Assembly: GCA_024516155.1 (NCBI GenBank)
Contig: JAJJXM010000017.1
Coordinates: forward strand, 682,001 to 746,000
Direction of reading: 5' to 3'
DNA from: Pyronema omphalodes
Taxonomy: Eukaryota > Ascomycota > Pezizomycetes > Pezizales > Pyronemataceae
Length of the DNA stretch: 64,000 nucleotides
The notes beneath the pieces are model-generated. The model was not told the DNA's origin, searched no databases, and was given only the letters and a program-made list of their open reading frames with translations. A program made the position numbers and the translations under genes. Within the stretch, counting starts at the first letter, position 1, and every line of letters starts with the position of its first letter. Shown here piece after piece: positions 22,177-33,200 of this stretch.

Positions 22177-24228
22177 ATGGCAGGTTCTCTAGGTTCCTCC
22201 GATTCGAGCTTTACGCTCCCCCTCCCCGTTGACCCAAATGGTCCCGCGCCAGCCCTCACCTCGATTCTTACCCACGCGCCCCACGAGTTTCTTCAACCCT
22301 CTGGAAATGCCATTCAGGATGCTGCGCTTAACTTGGTTAAGAGATATATGGACCCTCTCATGAAGGAGAATGGTGGCGATTTGGATATGGTGTATTTAGA
22401 CGGATTTGAGGTTGAGCAGGTTTGGGAACAGGTGAGAGGTGTAGCAGAAAAGGTAGCGGCTGAGGTACCCCCTAAGGAGGAAGGAAGCTCGGGAGAGGGT
22501 TCAGATTTGGAGGAGGGAAGTGAGGAGGAGGACGAAGAAGACGAGGAGGATGTGGATATGGAGAGCGACGAGGAGGATGAGGGCATGGAGGGTGTTGAGG
22601 AGGACGAGACTTTTGTCGGCTTTGGTAATGAAGATGAGGATGACGATAAGGAGGAAGAAGAGGAGGAGGAAGACGAGGAAGCTGGCGAGATTGAGGAGGG
22701 CTCTGACGAGGAGGACATTGAGGAGGATGATGAGGAGGAGGAAGGAAAGGAATTAGTTGAGGACGTGCACGGATTGAACGACGGATTCTTCTCGATTGAC
22801 GACTTCAACAGGCAGACCGAGATGTTGGAGCTACAAGATGCTCGCGGGGACACCCAGCAAGACGAGGACGACGACTTTGACTTCCACGCCGACCCTTCTG
22901 GAATGAAGGATGAGGGCGAGGAGGACTCTGACGAGGAGGAGGAGAAGATGGCGAAAGCTCTTGAGTCAAGCAAGCTAAAAGACGACTACGATGAGGATGA
23001 TGATATGGACTTTGATCACGATATGAACGACGACGAAAATGCGAACGGAATTATGTACGAGGACTTCTTCGCGCCCCCAGCAAAGAAGAGATCGGGCAAG
23101 CCCAAGACACACAAGAAGGATTCATGGCAACCCAAGAATCTCAATCCTGAGGAGGAGTTCAACGCAATCGAGGCAGACATGGACCGTGTGCGCCGCGACC
23201 TGTTCGACGAAGAAGATCAGGAGTCCGACGAAGATATGGATGGAGACCCAGCCGACCCCATGAACCGTCGCTCATCACACCAGAAGAGACAGGCCGCACT
23301 TATGGAACAAATTCGAACGCTCGAGGCGGAAAACGTTGCGAAAAAACAGTGGGTAATGGGTGGAGAGGCCAAAGCTAGAGACCGTCCCCTCAACTCCCTT
23401 CTCGAAGAGGACTTGGACTTTGAGCGTTCCGGTAAGCCAGTACCGGTCATAACGCAGGAATTTACAGACACCATCGAGGAATTGATCAAGAAGAGAATTC
23501 TTGCATCGCAATTCGATGAGGTCGTTAAGAGGAGCGCCAGCGACGTTGCCGAGAAGTTCCGCCGCGGACGGGTTGAGATCGACGACTCTAAGCCCCAGGA
23601 GTCGCTAGCGGAAGTTTACGAGAAGGATCACCTTAAGTCTACGAATCCCAATGAAAACCCCGATGCGGCCGACGAGAAGCTACAGAAGGAGCACAAGGAA
23701 ATCGAGGGACTTTGGTTTGATGTTTCAAGGAAGCTTGATGCCCTTACGAACTGGCACTTCACTCCTAAGCCCGCCAAGCCTTCGTTAGCAATTGTGTCCG
23801 ACGTCGCCGCAATTTCCATGGAGGAGGCACAGCCCAGTGCGGCCGCTGGAGGTGTTGCGGCTAACGTCTCTATGCTTGCGCCACAGGAGATCTACAAGCC
23901 CGGTGCCGATAAGGCCCGCTTACCTATTGGTGAGGGCGGTGGTCGCGAGATTGTGGGCAAGAGCGGAGCTCCTATTTCGACAAGAGAAATGACAAGCGAC
24001 GAGAAGAAGCGGAGAAGAAGACGAGAGAAGGAGAAGATCCGCAAGAGAAACGCCGCCGAGGGTGTTACCAGAGGAGAGGTCAAGGCTGGAAGCAAGAAGG
24101 ATATTGTGGATACATTGAAGCGTGGTAATGTCGCAGTTATTGGAAAGGATGGTGCAAAGTCTACGGTTGACGGAAAGACGGTAACACAAAAGAGTAAGGG
24201 CACAAATGCAAACTTCTTGAAGTTGTAA
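22177..24228 (+). CDS. MPP10: U3 small nucleolar ribonucleoprotein component Mpp10
   Basis: Mpp10 is part of the U3 snoRNP/SSU processome in the nucleolus, needed for early cleavages of pre-18S rRNA; with Imp3 and Imp4 it forms a subcomplex. This is a single exon of 683 residues. The first ATG in the open frame is at 22177 (MAGSLGSSDSSF). Residues about 100-300 are a chain of Glu/Asp blocks, as in the family. Conserved Mpp10 segments follow: DGFFSIDDFNRQTEML (about 204), MYEDFFAPPAKK (about 292), then the C-terminal half with KQWVMGGEAKARDRPLNSLLEEDLDF and a lysine-rich end (KKRRRRREKEKIRKRN). The acidic stretch makes long open frames on the opposite strand; these are artefacts of composition. 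Confidence 0.94.
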   Translation: MAGSLGSSDSSFTLPLPVDPNGPAPALTSILTHAPHEFLQPSGNAIQDAALNLVKRYMDPLMKENGGDLDMVYLDGFEVEQVWEQVRGVAEKVAAEVPPKEEGSSGEGSDLEEGSEEEDEEDEEDVDMESDEEDEGMEGVEEDETFVGFGNEDEDDDKEEEEEEEDEEAGEIEEGSDEEDIEEDDEEEEGKELVEDVHGLNDGFFSIDDFNRQTEMLELQDARGDTQQDEDDDFDFHADPSGMKDEGEEDSDEEEEKMAKALESSKLKDDYDEDDDMDFDHDMNDDENANGIMYEDFFAPPAKKRSGKPKTHKKDSWQPKNLNPEEEFNAIEADMDRVRRDLFDEEDQESDEDMDGDPADPMNRRSSHQKRQAALMEQIRTLEAENVAKKQWVMGGEAKARDRPLNSLLEEDLDFERSGKPVPVITQEFTDTIEELIKKRILASQFDEVVKRSASDVAEKFRRGRVEIDDSKPQESLAEVYEKDHLKSTNPNENPDAADEKLQKEHKEIEGLWFDVSRKLDALTNWHFTPKPAKPSLAIVSDVAAISMEEAQPSAAAGGVAANVSMLAPQEIYKPGADKARLPIGEGGGREIVGKSGAPISTREMTSDEKKRRRRREKEKIRKRNAAEGVTRGEVKAGSKKDIVDTLKRGNVAVIGKDGAKSTVDGKTVTQKSKGTNANFLKL

Positions 24229-24983
24229 AAAGGGGATATTGGTGGTTTCTGAGGCAGTCTTGAAAGGGTTACGAGCTTAAAAGGGTTAATTTGTATATTC
24301 TGTTTGGGAATGGAGTTGCTGTGTATGTATATTGGTTTTCTGGTATAAAATTTAGGTTTATTGTGCCACGTTTGTCTTTATGCTCTCGGGACCGATCGTA
24401 AACGAAATTGTTTAATTGAAAGACTGATTTGATTGCATGCATGTCACGTAAGAGGAGCATGCTCTGCGCACAGTCTCAGCCGCACACATGAGGTAATTAG
24501 AGACAGCTGACGAACTCCTGACCGCATCAGCGCCCTATCCTACTCAGACTCCTGCTCACCCGGTAGAGATTCCTATTTAATATAATTAATGGTCAGAGCG
24601 TGTGGTTTTATTTAGCCCGCATTGGTCGGATATCACGACTTAGCAAACCCAAGGTTCCGCAATGCAGATGCTAGTGCCGCTAATTTAAGCACAGTAGAGA
24701 TGTGCCGCCAGGTCCCCACGAATCGAAGAATCGGGCGAGATGCCTGTAAATGACTTTCTGTATTTCTACCCCGTCGTTCCCCCGAGACTTGTTCAGTCAG
24801 AACACATTTCAGCCATTCTCAACCCTTTCCAACAACCCATCGGATTTCCCGCCCACTCTCCTTCATCCAGCGACGTGACTTCTTCAGCATCATCATCATC
24901 ATCCAGCGTTCATCCATTCATCCTTTCGTTTTCTTCAACGAGCTATCGACTCTTTAATAACCAAATCTACAATCATCGAAACA
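24229..24983. other. intergenic region between MPP10 and UAP1
   Basis: These 755 bases hold the MPP10 3' UTR and the UAP1 promoter and leader. A (TCA)n run near 24886-24905 and a C/T-rich stretch precede the start codon. Nothing else was recognised. Confidence 0.4.
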
Positions 24984-26710
24984 ATGGCCGCCCTTTACGA
25001 GCCCACAAACGAGGAGGTTCAGGCTCTCGTTGAGCAGTATGCTGCCGTTGGACAGGATCATCTTTTCACCTTCTGGAATGAGCTTTCATCGGAGGAGAAG
25101 GCTAGTCTCTGGCAGCAGTTGAAGACTTTTGACATTCAGCGTATTGCCGTAAGTTCCCTACATTCTCATTTTTCCAGAAGTACACCACCCTGTCAGCGTT
25201 TGGCGATATCCGTGATCCGTGATCCGCTGCTGCGGGTGACCGTGTGATACCGGCACAAGGCTGGTATCAGGCACCATCAGGCACCAGATCGTACCAGGCA
25301 CCAGATCGTACAGAAGCTGATCTATGAATAGAAACTTTCCGAAGAGGCTCTCAACCCTCCTCCCCCCGCCGAGACCCCCGTTGTCGAGCCACTCCCCACC
25401 TCTGCTACCGCTTCCATCCTCGATTCCCCCGAGTCCTACATTAGATTCTGGTATGACATTGGTCTCGATATCATTGGTGCCGGCGAGGTTGCCGTTGTCT
25501 TGATGGCCGGTGGACAGGGAACTCGTCTCGGATCTTCCGCTCCCAAGGGATGCTTCGACGTCGGACTTCCCTCCCACAAGTCCCTCTTCCAGCTTCAGGC
25601 AGAGCGCATCATCAAGGTCCAGGAGCTCGCCGCTAAGAAGGTCGGAAAGGACTCCGTTGTCATTCCCTGGTACGTCATGACCAGTGGACCTACTCGTGGC
25701 CCCACCCAGGCCTTCTTCGAGCAGCACAACTACTTCGGATTGCAGAAGGAGAACGTCATGTTCTTCGAGCAGGGAGTTCTCCCCTGTATCTCCAACGATG
25801 GAAAGATTATCCTCGAGAGCAAGTCACGCGTTGCTGTTGCCCCCGATGGAAACGGAGGTATCTACCGTGCTTTGATGGACCAGGTTATTCCCGATATGAA
25901 GGTCCGCGGTATCCAGCACGTTCACGCCTACTGTGTTGACAACTCTCTCGTCCGTGTTGCCGACCCTGTCTTTATCGGATTCTCCGCCTCCAAGGATGTC
26001 GACCTCGCCACCAAGGTCGTCCGTAAGCGTAACGCTACTGAGTCTGTCGGACTTATCCTCTTGAAGAATGGAAAGCCCGACGTTGTCGAGTACTCCGAGA
26101 TTGACGCCGAGACCGCCGAGGCCCGGGATCCTAAGAACCCCGAGATCTTGAAGTTCCGTGCTGCAAACATTGTGAACCACTACTACACTGTTCGCTTCTT
26201 GGAGACCATCCCTGAGTGGGTCGACTCTCTTCCTCACCACATCGCCAAGAAGAAGATTCCTTACACCGATCTCACCACCGGAGAGCAGAACAAGCCCTCA
26301 AAGCCTAACGGAATCAAGCTTGAGCAGTTCGTCTTTGATATCTTCCCTCGCATCCCTCTTAGCAAGTTTGCATGCATGGAGGTTAAGCGTGAGGACGAGT
26401 TCTCTCCTCTCAAGAACGCCAGAGGAACCGGAGAGGATGACCCCGATACTTCTCGTCACGATGTGTTGAACCAGGGAAAGAGATGGGTCGAGGCTGCAGG
26501 AGGAGTTGTGTCGTGCGAGGACTGGGTAGAGGCCGGTGTTGAGATTTCGCCGTTGGTCAGTTATGTGAGTATACCAATCTTTCTATCTGCACATTTAACT
26601 TTTGTTGTATGAGCTGTCACTAATATATTAATCTATAGGGTGGTGAGGGTTTGAGCTTATTCAAGGGAAGGACTATTACCGGTCCTGCTGCTACCTTGAA
26701 ACTTTATTAG
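24984..26710 (+). CDS. UAP1: UDP-N-acetylglucosamine pyrophosphorylase
   Basis: This enzyme makes UDP-GlcNAc from UTP and GlcNAc-1-phosphate, the last step of the hexosamine pathway that feeds chitin, N-glycans and GPI anchors; it is cytosolic. Exons 24984-25148, 25332-26564 and 26639-26710 give 489 residues. The nucleotidyltransferase signature is at about 113-132: [17 protein letters not shown], followed by [12 protein letters not shown]. Other family segments are [37 protein letters not shown] and FVFDIFPR. The last exon restores the conserved [17 protein letters not shown] end. Intron 1 is 183 bp, about three times longer than most here, and contains short tandem repeats. Codon use is strongly biased, as in SDH1. 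Confidence 0.96.
25205..25310. repeat. short tandem repeats inside UAP1 intron 1
   Basis: The intron carries GATCCGT-like repeats (about 25209-25225) and two copies of CAGGCACCAGATCGTA, with further CAGGCACCA copies between about 25268 and 25310. Expansion of these units probably explains the long intron. Confidence 0.7.
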
Positions 26711-27300
26711 ATGGGTTGGCGTTTTTTGATTATCGTGCTTTTTTGTTTGCTTTTTGGGTTTGCGAAAGGGTTAAGGGAACAAAAAAAAAGCGGATACCTC
26801 TTTTGTAGTTTGTTTAATTGGGAATATACAGCATATCTAGATAGATAGATAATAATGCATTTTTGGATATTACAACTTTCAGCTTCATGATAGCTCTGTG
26901 ATTATTCGCAGAAGGCTGTCATGTCAAACCGGTGATGAATACATACGACACATCTAACTGTCGTACGTAGACTGCTGTACATCCAGACTTCAGTTACCCC
27001 GACTCAATAAACTTTTGCCATGTCATCAGATCTGTTCTTATCAGAGTACACCTGAGACCTTCTTCTTTCCGACATTGTCAGTCTTGTGATTTCCCCGACT
27101 CATCCACAGTCTTACTTCTGCAAGTCCGTGGAAAATAACCCAGTTTGCATGCAGGAAACTCCTTCTGGGCGATATTTCTCACAATTCAATGGGAGCGTGC
27201 TATATTTAGTTTATCATATCGTAGTTTATAAAACTTAAATCCCTCTTTACCGTATCGATGAGTGATGGAGGAAAGCAAACAATGACGTTGTCCTAATTAT

Positions 27301-27322
27301 GGGGGGGGGGGGGGGGGGGGGG
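27301..27322. repeat. homopolymer run of 22 G
   Basis: An uninterrupted run of 22 G starts at 27301. The exact length is prone to both replication slippage and sequencing error. Confidence 0.9.
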
Positions 27323-27523
27323 TTAAACCCTTCCATTTGAAGAAGTTCATATGCAGAATCCGGATAATAGGATGTGAGAAAATATGATTAAGCTGCTTTT
27401 TTTTATACAGCAGGAAAATTATGATTTCAATAACTACTAACCTGAATACGTACTTTTTTTGCCTCCCGTTGAAAAATAACGCCGGTAAATAAACCCTGTT
27501 GTCATCACTGAACTGTCGTACGC

Positions 27524-27606
27524 CCCCTCTCCCCTCTCCCCTCTCCCCTCTCCCCTCTCCCCTCTCCCCTCTCCCCTCTCCCCTCTCCCCTCTCCCCTCT
27601 CCCCCC
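27524..27606. repeat. CCCCTCT minisatellite, about 12 copies
   Basis: A 7-bp unit CCCCTCT is repeated nearly perfectly about 12 times just downstream of the SWD1 stop codon. The opposite strand reads AGAGGGG, with evenly spaced G4 tracts able to form a quadruplex. Confidence 0.9.
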
Positions 27607-27678
27607 CTTCATATTCTTTGGCTCTTTCGTCACTACTCTCTCTCCCCTGCTACTCTTTCATAACCCCGCTTTCCCTCA

Positions 27679-29251
27679 CTAATCAACAACTCTCACAGCA
27701 CCTCCCTCCCCCCTCCTTCTTTTACTTCTTCCCCCATCTTTCTTGTCTGCAGGTTTAGTCCTCCTAGGGCCTTCAATCCTGACGTTCTCCTCCTCACTTT
27801 CCGTTTCCTCCTCCAGCAAGGATACTGGCATTTGCCAACCCCCCACTTCTTCTCCTCTCACAGGTTCTATCGTAACCACGTCAACAGTTTCCGTTTCCAA
27901 ATGCAGCCTACGCTTCTTCACATCTTCGACAGGTTGAATATCAAACTCGTCTTCTTTCTCTTCATACTCCACATTCTCTTCCACCTCTGCGAAATCAGGT
28001 GCCAGTGCAGACCACCGTTGAGGGTTCGTTGTAGCCCAAATATAAATCCTCCCGGATTCTAAACCAACGGCGGCGACCAACGGACGGGATGGATGCCACT
28101 CGCAGACTCCGAGTTCTTCTTTAGGCCCCTCTAGAATCTTGATTAAAGACCCCATAGATCTCTCCCAGATATAGATATCATGGTTATGATAAGTACTTGC
28201 AGCTACGTACTCTCCGTTACCAGAGAACATAACATGATTCCAAAATAACCGATTAACAACATCCTGGAATTTATGTTCTACCTCTAATTCGATTTCGTCG
28301 GGGATAATCTTTTCTGGTAATACGACAGAGCGAATGATACGATCAGCGGAATTTAAAACCATATTTCGTCCGGAACTGGTTAGACGGATATATGTGATGC
28401 AGCTGTTGGTGAAGCTGTGGCTGTGGACGGTCTTTTGGGTTTCGGTGCTGATGATGTTTAACCATCCTTTGGAGTTGCCGGAGAGAATGTATTCCCCAGT
28501 GGAGCTGAAAACGCAGGCGGTGGTTTGATGGCGAGAATCGGAGGCGGCATGTTTTTCGGCCGCTGCGGGATCGCGACGGAGTGGGCCACTGGGGAGCGGA
28601 AGCTTGAGGGTTTTGGTGGTGCTGATGTCGATAAGGTAGGGTGTGTCTTCGTAGAGCGCGGCGACGAACATGTCACTGTAACAGTTAGCTATGCTCAGGG
28701 GGTATACACCATGGAGTGGAAAACCAGGGGGAATTCCAAGTAAGGGTTTATGTCGAAGGTAGCATACACATTTGTTGGATGGAATTCGGCACAGTATACT
28801 GGTGCTACAAATCTCACGGCCCGCATAGATTCTTCGCCGGTTTTCGTAAGGTCCCATCGGATAACTCTAAAGTCTTGCGATGCACTGAGAAGGTATCGAC
28901 CGCAGTTGGACCATGAAAAATATTGAACTTGTCGTACATGTCCACGAAGAATTCTGGCAAGACTATTGGTTTCGACATCGAAGAGGACGATAGCTCCGTC
29001 AATCTGAGAGGCTGAGGTTAGGAGTGGTAAGTTGTGAGGAAGTGGTGCTGGATACGAACCCGACCCGAGGCAAGAAGATCACCTTTGCGATTAAACCGAA
29101 TCTGGGAGCTGTCAGCGAATCAGCCTTGATTGTACGTGTAACGCGCGAAGAGTAGACTCACACAAGTTGAATGCCCGGAGCGAAGCTCGGAGGTCAAGGT
29201 TTCCGGGTAGTCCTGGGCAAGGGAAAACGGGTCGAGGAGTGACAAATTCAT
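27679..29251 (-). CDS. SWD1: COMPASS histone H3K4 methyltransferase complex subunit Swd1 (RbBP5 family)
   Basis: Swd1 is a WD40 beta-propeller that holds Set1 in the COMPASS complex, which methylates histone H3 Lys4 in the nucleus. Minus-strand exons 29251-29162, 29101-29060, 29003-28768 and 28675-27679 join in frame to 454 residues. The N-terminus (MNLSLLDPFSLAQDYPE) matches the RbBP5 family start. Propeller repeats are visible (CIRFNRKGDLLASGR, GRYLLSASQDFRVIRWDL, FSSTGEYILSGNSKGWLN, CEWHPSRPLVAAVG). The segment ALAPDFAEVEENVEYEEKEDEFD (about 340-362) corresponds to the RbBP5 hinge that contacts Set1 and Bre2/Ash2L partners. The tail is charged. Exon 2 is 42 nt and its downstream intron starts with the uncommon donor GTTCGT. 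It is divergent from RPB1. Confidence 0.94.
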
Positions 29252-30213
29252 TATAGCAGCTTCTGGATATGTCGGGTAGAGTCACTGCAAAAGTGTAGTT
29301 GAGCTCTGGGGGCGTAACAGGTAGGGGTTGACGCGACGAGTCTTTGTGTTTTTCGCGTTGGGTTTCGGTGAAGCGCTAATGCCGCAAGCTGTTAACCACC
29401 GGTGAAACCAGCAGCTCCGCTCAATACATTACAAGGCTTCCGGGTAACGTGGTTTCGTGTTTGTCTTCTTTGTTTGCTATTTTTTGCCGTCAATGGACTG
29501 TTGAGTTACATATTGAACGCAAAAGAATTTTGACTGGCTCATTCATTACAATCATATCAAAATGGTCATCATGTATATAATAAATTGTTGTAATAAGCCC
29601 ATAATGACTCTTCATTCATCCCAATTCAGATCCTACGCGCATATCACGTGTGTCATAGCTTGCTTCCAGGCAGCGCGGCCCACGGCGAAGTACTTGTTCG
29701 GGCTTGGCATCGCCACCTCAGTGTGGTTTTGCTGGATGAAAAGCATCGCTCTCCCTTCCTGGTACTAGACAACTAGAGTATCTACTCTACCCACCACCTC
29801 CCATCAACCCCCCTCCGCCCGACTAACCCAACAGCTCTACCGCGTCCGACAGCAAATCGTCGTGACTGTTTATACATCAAGTTGACACGACTAATATTAA
29901 ATCTCAAAAGGAACGCGCGGTTCCGGTTTACGAAATCAGGCGACGACCTTCGCTGGTCGATACACCTTCGCTTCGCAGTCACACCTTCTTCTATCTTCCA
30001 CACGTCTCTCCCTCAGTTTGATAATCAACGAACGAGCCCCACAGTCAACGACACGTCCACGACTGCCAGAATACCGATCGTTTAACGCGAAGTATCTATA
30101 ATTGAAGGTGGAAAGGAGGCGCGTCGTATTCACGGAATTTACAAACACGCTCAGACCAAGTTTGACGGGAAGCTGCACCACTCAATCAAGAACCACCAGC
30201 AAAAACCGCAACC
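29252..30213. promoter_or_regulatory. divergent promoter region of SWD1 and RPB1
   Basis: These 962 bases hold both promoters. The RPB1-proximal half (about 29770-30213) is CT/AC-rich and leader-like. No ORF with family resemblance was seen. Confidence 0.45.
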
Positions 30214-33200
30214 ATGGTTTTGCTTTTTGAATACTCAAGTGCGCCCTTGCGTACGATTGAGGAGATTCAGTTTGGTCTTTTATCACCTGAAGAGATCAAG
30301 GGAATGAGTGTGTGCCATGTCGAGTACCCAGAGACCATGGTATGATTAGAGAGAAAAGCTCGTATTCCATTTTCTCACGGTGTTTTAGGACGAAGCTCGC
30401 CTGAAGCCAAGAGAGAAGGGTCTTAATGACCCGCACCTGGGTAGTATTGATAGATCGTTCAAGTGTGCAACTGTGAGTTTTCGCAAGCAACCATCTGGCG
30501 AAAACATCTAACTGTACGTTTATAGTGTGACGAGGGTATGACCGTCTGCCCCGGTCACTTCGGACATATCGAACTTGCTACTCCGGTTTTCCACGTCGGT
30601 TTCATCAACAAGATCAAGAAAGTCTTGGAGACCATCTGCTACAATTGCGGAAAAATAAAATTGGACGAAGTGAGTGCCACTTGACAGTGGCGCGACTTCC
30701 GAAAGTTCATCCGATTGCTAATACTCTTGGCCTACTTAATAGAGTAACGATGCTTTCGCCAAAGCAATCCAAATTCGCGATCCGAAATCGAGATTTACTG
30801 CCGTCTGGCGACTTTGCAAAGCCAAGAACGTTTGCGAGACTGACTCTTCCGAAGACGATCAAGAGTCGAACGGCGAACCGAGGCCAAAGATTGCCCACGG
30901 AGGCTGTGGTAACAAGCAGCCACAGATCCGTAAGGAGGGATTGAAGTTATTTGGAACATGGAAGGCCGATAAAGACTCACAGGAGGAGAACCCACAACCC
31001 GAGAAGAAACGGTTACATCCTACTGATATCCTCGCGCTTCTTAAGCATATTAGCAATGAAGAAATCAGGAAGATGGGGTTGAGTGAGGATTATGCCAGAC
31101 CGGAGTGGATGATCCTTACTGTTTTGCCTGTTCCTCCCCCACCCGTCAGACCGAGTATTTCCGTAGATGGAACCGGTCAAGGAATGCGCGGAGAGGATGA
31201 TTTGACATACAAGCTGGGAGATATTATCCGCGCAAATGCCAACGTACGGCAGGCGGAAACTAATGGTTCACCGCAGCACATTGTCAACGAGTTTCAAGAC
31301 CTCCTCCAATTTCATGTTGCCACTTACATGGATAACGATCTTGCTGGCCAGCCCCAGGCACTACAAAAGTCTGGTAGACCTGTTAAGTCGATTCGTGCTC
31401 GTTTAAAGGGAAAGGAGGGACGTCTACGTGGTAACTTGATGGGAAAGCGTGTTGATTTTTCTGCACGTACCGTTATTACTGGAGACCCAAATTTATCATT
31501 GGACGAAGTTGGAGTTCCACGGAGTATTGCTCGTACCTTGACTTACCCCGAAATTGTTACTCCATACAACATTCACAAACTCCATGAGTTGGTGAAGAAC
31601 GGACCCAACGAACACCCTGGAGCGAAGTACGTCATCAGAGATACCGGAGAGCGAATAGACTTGCGGCATCACAAGAGAGCTGGAGAAATCTCATTGCAGT
31701 ATGGATGGAGGGTTGAGCGTCACATTGTGGATGGTGATTTTATCATCTTCAACCGTCAGCCCTCGCTGCATAAGGAATCCATGATGGGTAAGCAGACATG
31801 AAAGAATTGGTTTTGATTCTTGTCAGTTACTAACTATTACTCTCAGGACATCGTGTCCGTGTTATGCCTTACTCCACTTTCCGTCTTAACTTGTCCGTCA
31901 CATCTCCTTACAACGCCGATTTCGACGGAGACGAGATGAACCTTCACGTCCCCCAGTCTGAGGAAACCCGTGCCGAAGTCAGTCAGCTTTGTATGGTGCC
32001 GCTTAACATTGTCTCGCCACAGAAGAACGGTCCTCTCATGGGTATCGTGCAAGACACCCTTTGTGGTATCTACAAGATTTGCCGACGAGATGTCTTCTTG
32101 ACTCGTGAGCAAGTCATGAACGTCATGTTGTGGGTTCCCAACTGGGATGGTACCATTCCCCATCCCGCTATCTTGAAGCCTCGCCCTAGATGGACCGGAA
32201 AGCAGATGATCAACATGATCATTCCCGACGGTATCAACAAAGTCTCTTTGGAGGGTGGCGATTGGTCTCCATTGAACGACACCGGTCTTCTCGTTCACGG
32301 TGGTGAACTTATGTTTGGTTTACTTAACAAGAAGGCTGTTGGTCAAGCTCAGCAGAGTTTGATTCACATCATCTACAACGAAAAGGGATGGCAGAGATGT
32401 ATGGAGTTCTTCAACGGATGTCAGACTGTTGTTAACTACTGGCTTCTCCACAACGGTTTCAGTATCGGAATCGGAGATACAATTCCTGATGCTGCAACTA
32501 TAGAGAAGATTGCAGAAACTGTCCGTTCAAAGAAGCAGGAGGTCACCGACGTTACCGAAAAGGCCCAGAAAAACACTCTTGAGCCTCTTCCCGGTATGAA
32601 CATTCGTGAAACCTTCGAGAGTATGGTTTCCAAGTCGCTGAACTCAGCTCGTGATGTTGCTGGTTCCGATACCGAGAAGAGTTTGAAGGATCTTAACAAT
32701 GCTATTCAGATGGCACGATCTGGATCCAAGGGTTCGAACATTAACATCTCTCAGATGACAGCCGTTGTCGGTCAGCAGTCCGTCGAAGGAAAGCGTATTC
32801 CTTTTGGATTCAAGTACCGAACCTTGCCCCACTTCACCAAGGACGACTATTCCCCTGAAGCTCGTGGTTTCGTCGAAAACTCTTACCTCCGTGGTCTTAC
32901 TCCTCAAGAGTTCTTCTTCCACGCCATGGCCGGTAGAGAGGGTTTGATTGATACCGCTGTCAAGACTGCCGAAACCGGTTACATTCAGCGTCGTTTAGTT
33001 AAAGCCTTGGAAGATGTTATGGCGAAGTACGATGGTACTGTCCGTAACTCTCTTGGAGACGTCATCCAATTCGTTTACGGAGAGGACGGTTTGGATGGAG
33101 GCCACATTGAGCCTCAGAAGGTTGATATTATTACTTGCTCCGATGCCGAATTCGACAGCAAGGTTCGCGTGGATGTCATGGACCCCGAAAAATCCATTCC

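Larger units (their letters stand above)
26711..27678. other. convergent intergenic region with G-tract and C-rich minisatellite
   Basis: These 968 bases separate the 3' ends of UAP1 and SWD1. They are AT-rich apart from a pure G run and a CCCCTCT minisatellite, listed separately. No coding exon was recognised. Confidence 0.5.

Noticed and set aside
22314..22973. 219-codon serine-rich frame on the minus strand
   Set aside because: It is the reverse of the GAG/GAC-rich acidic tract of MPP10, which gives poly-serine by composition.
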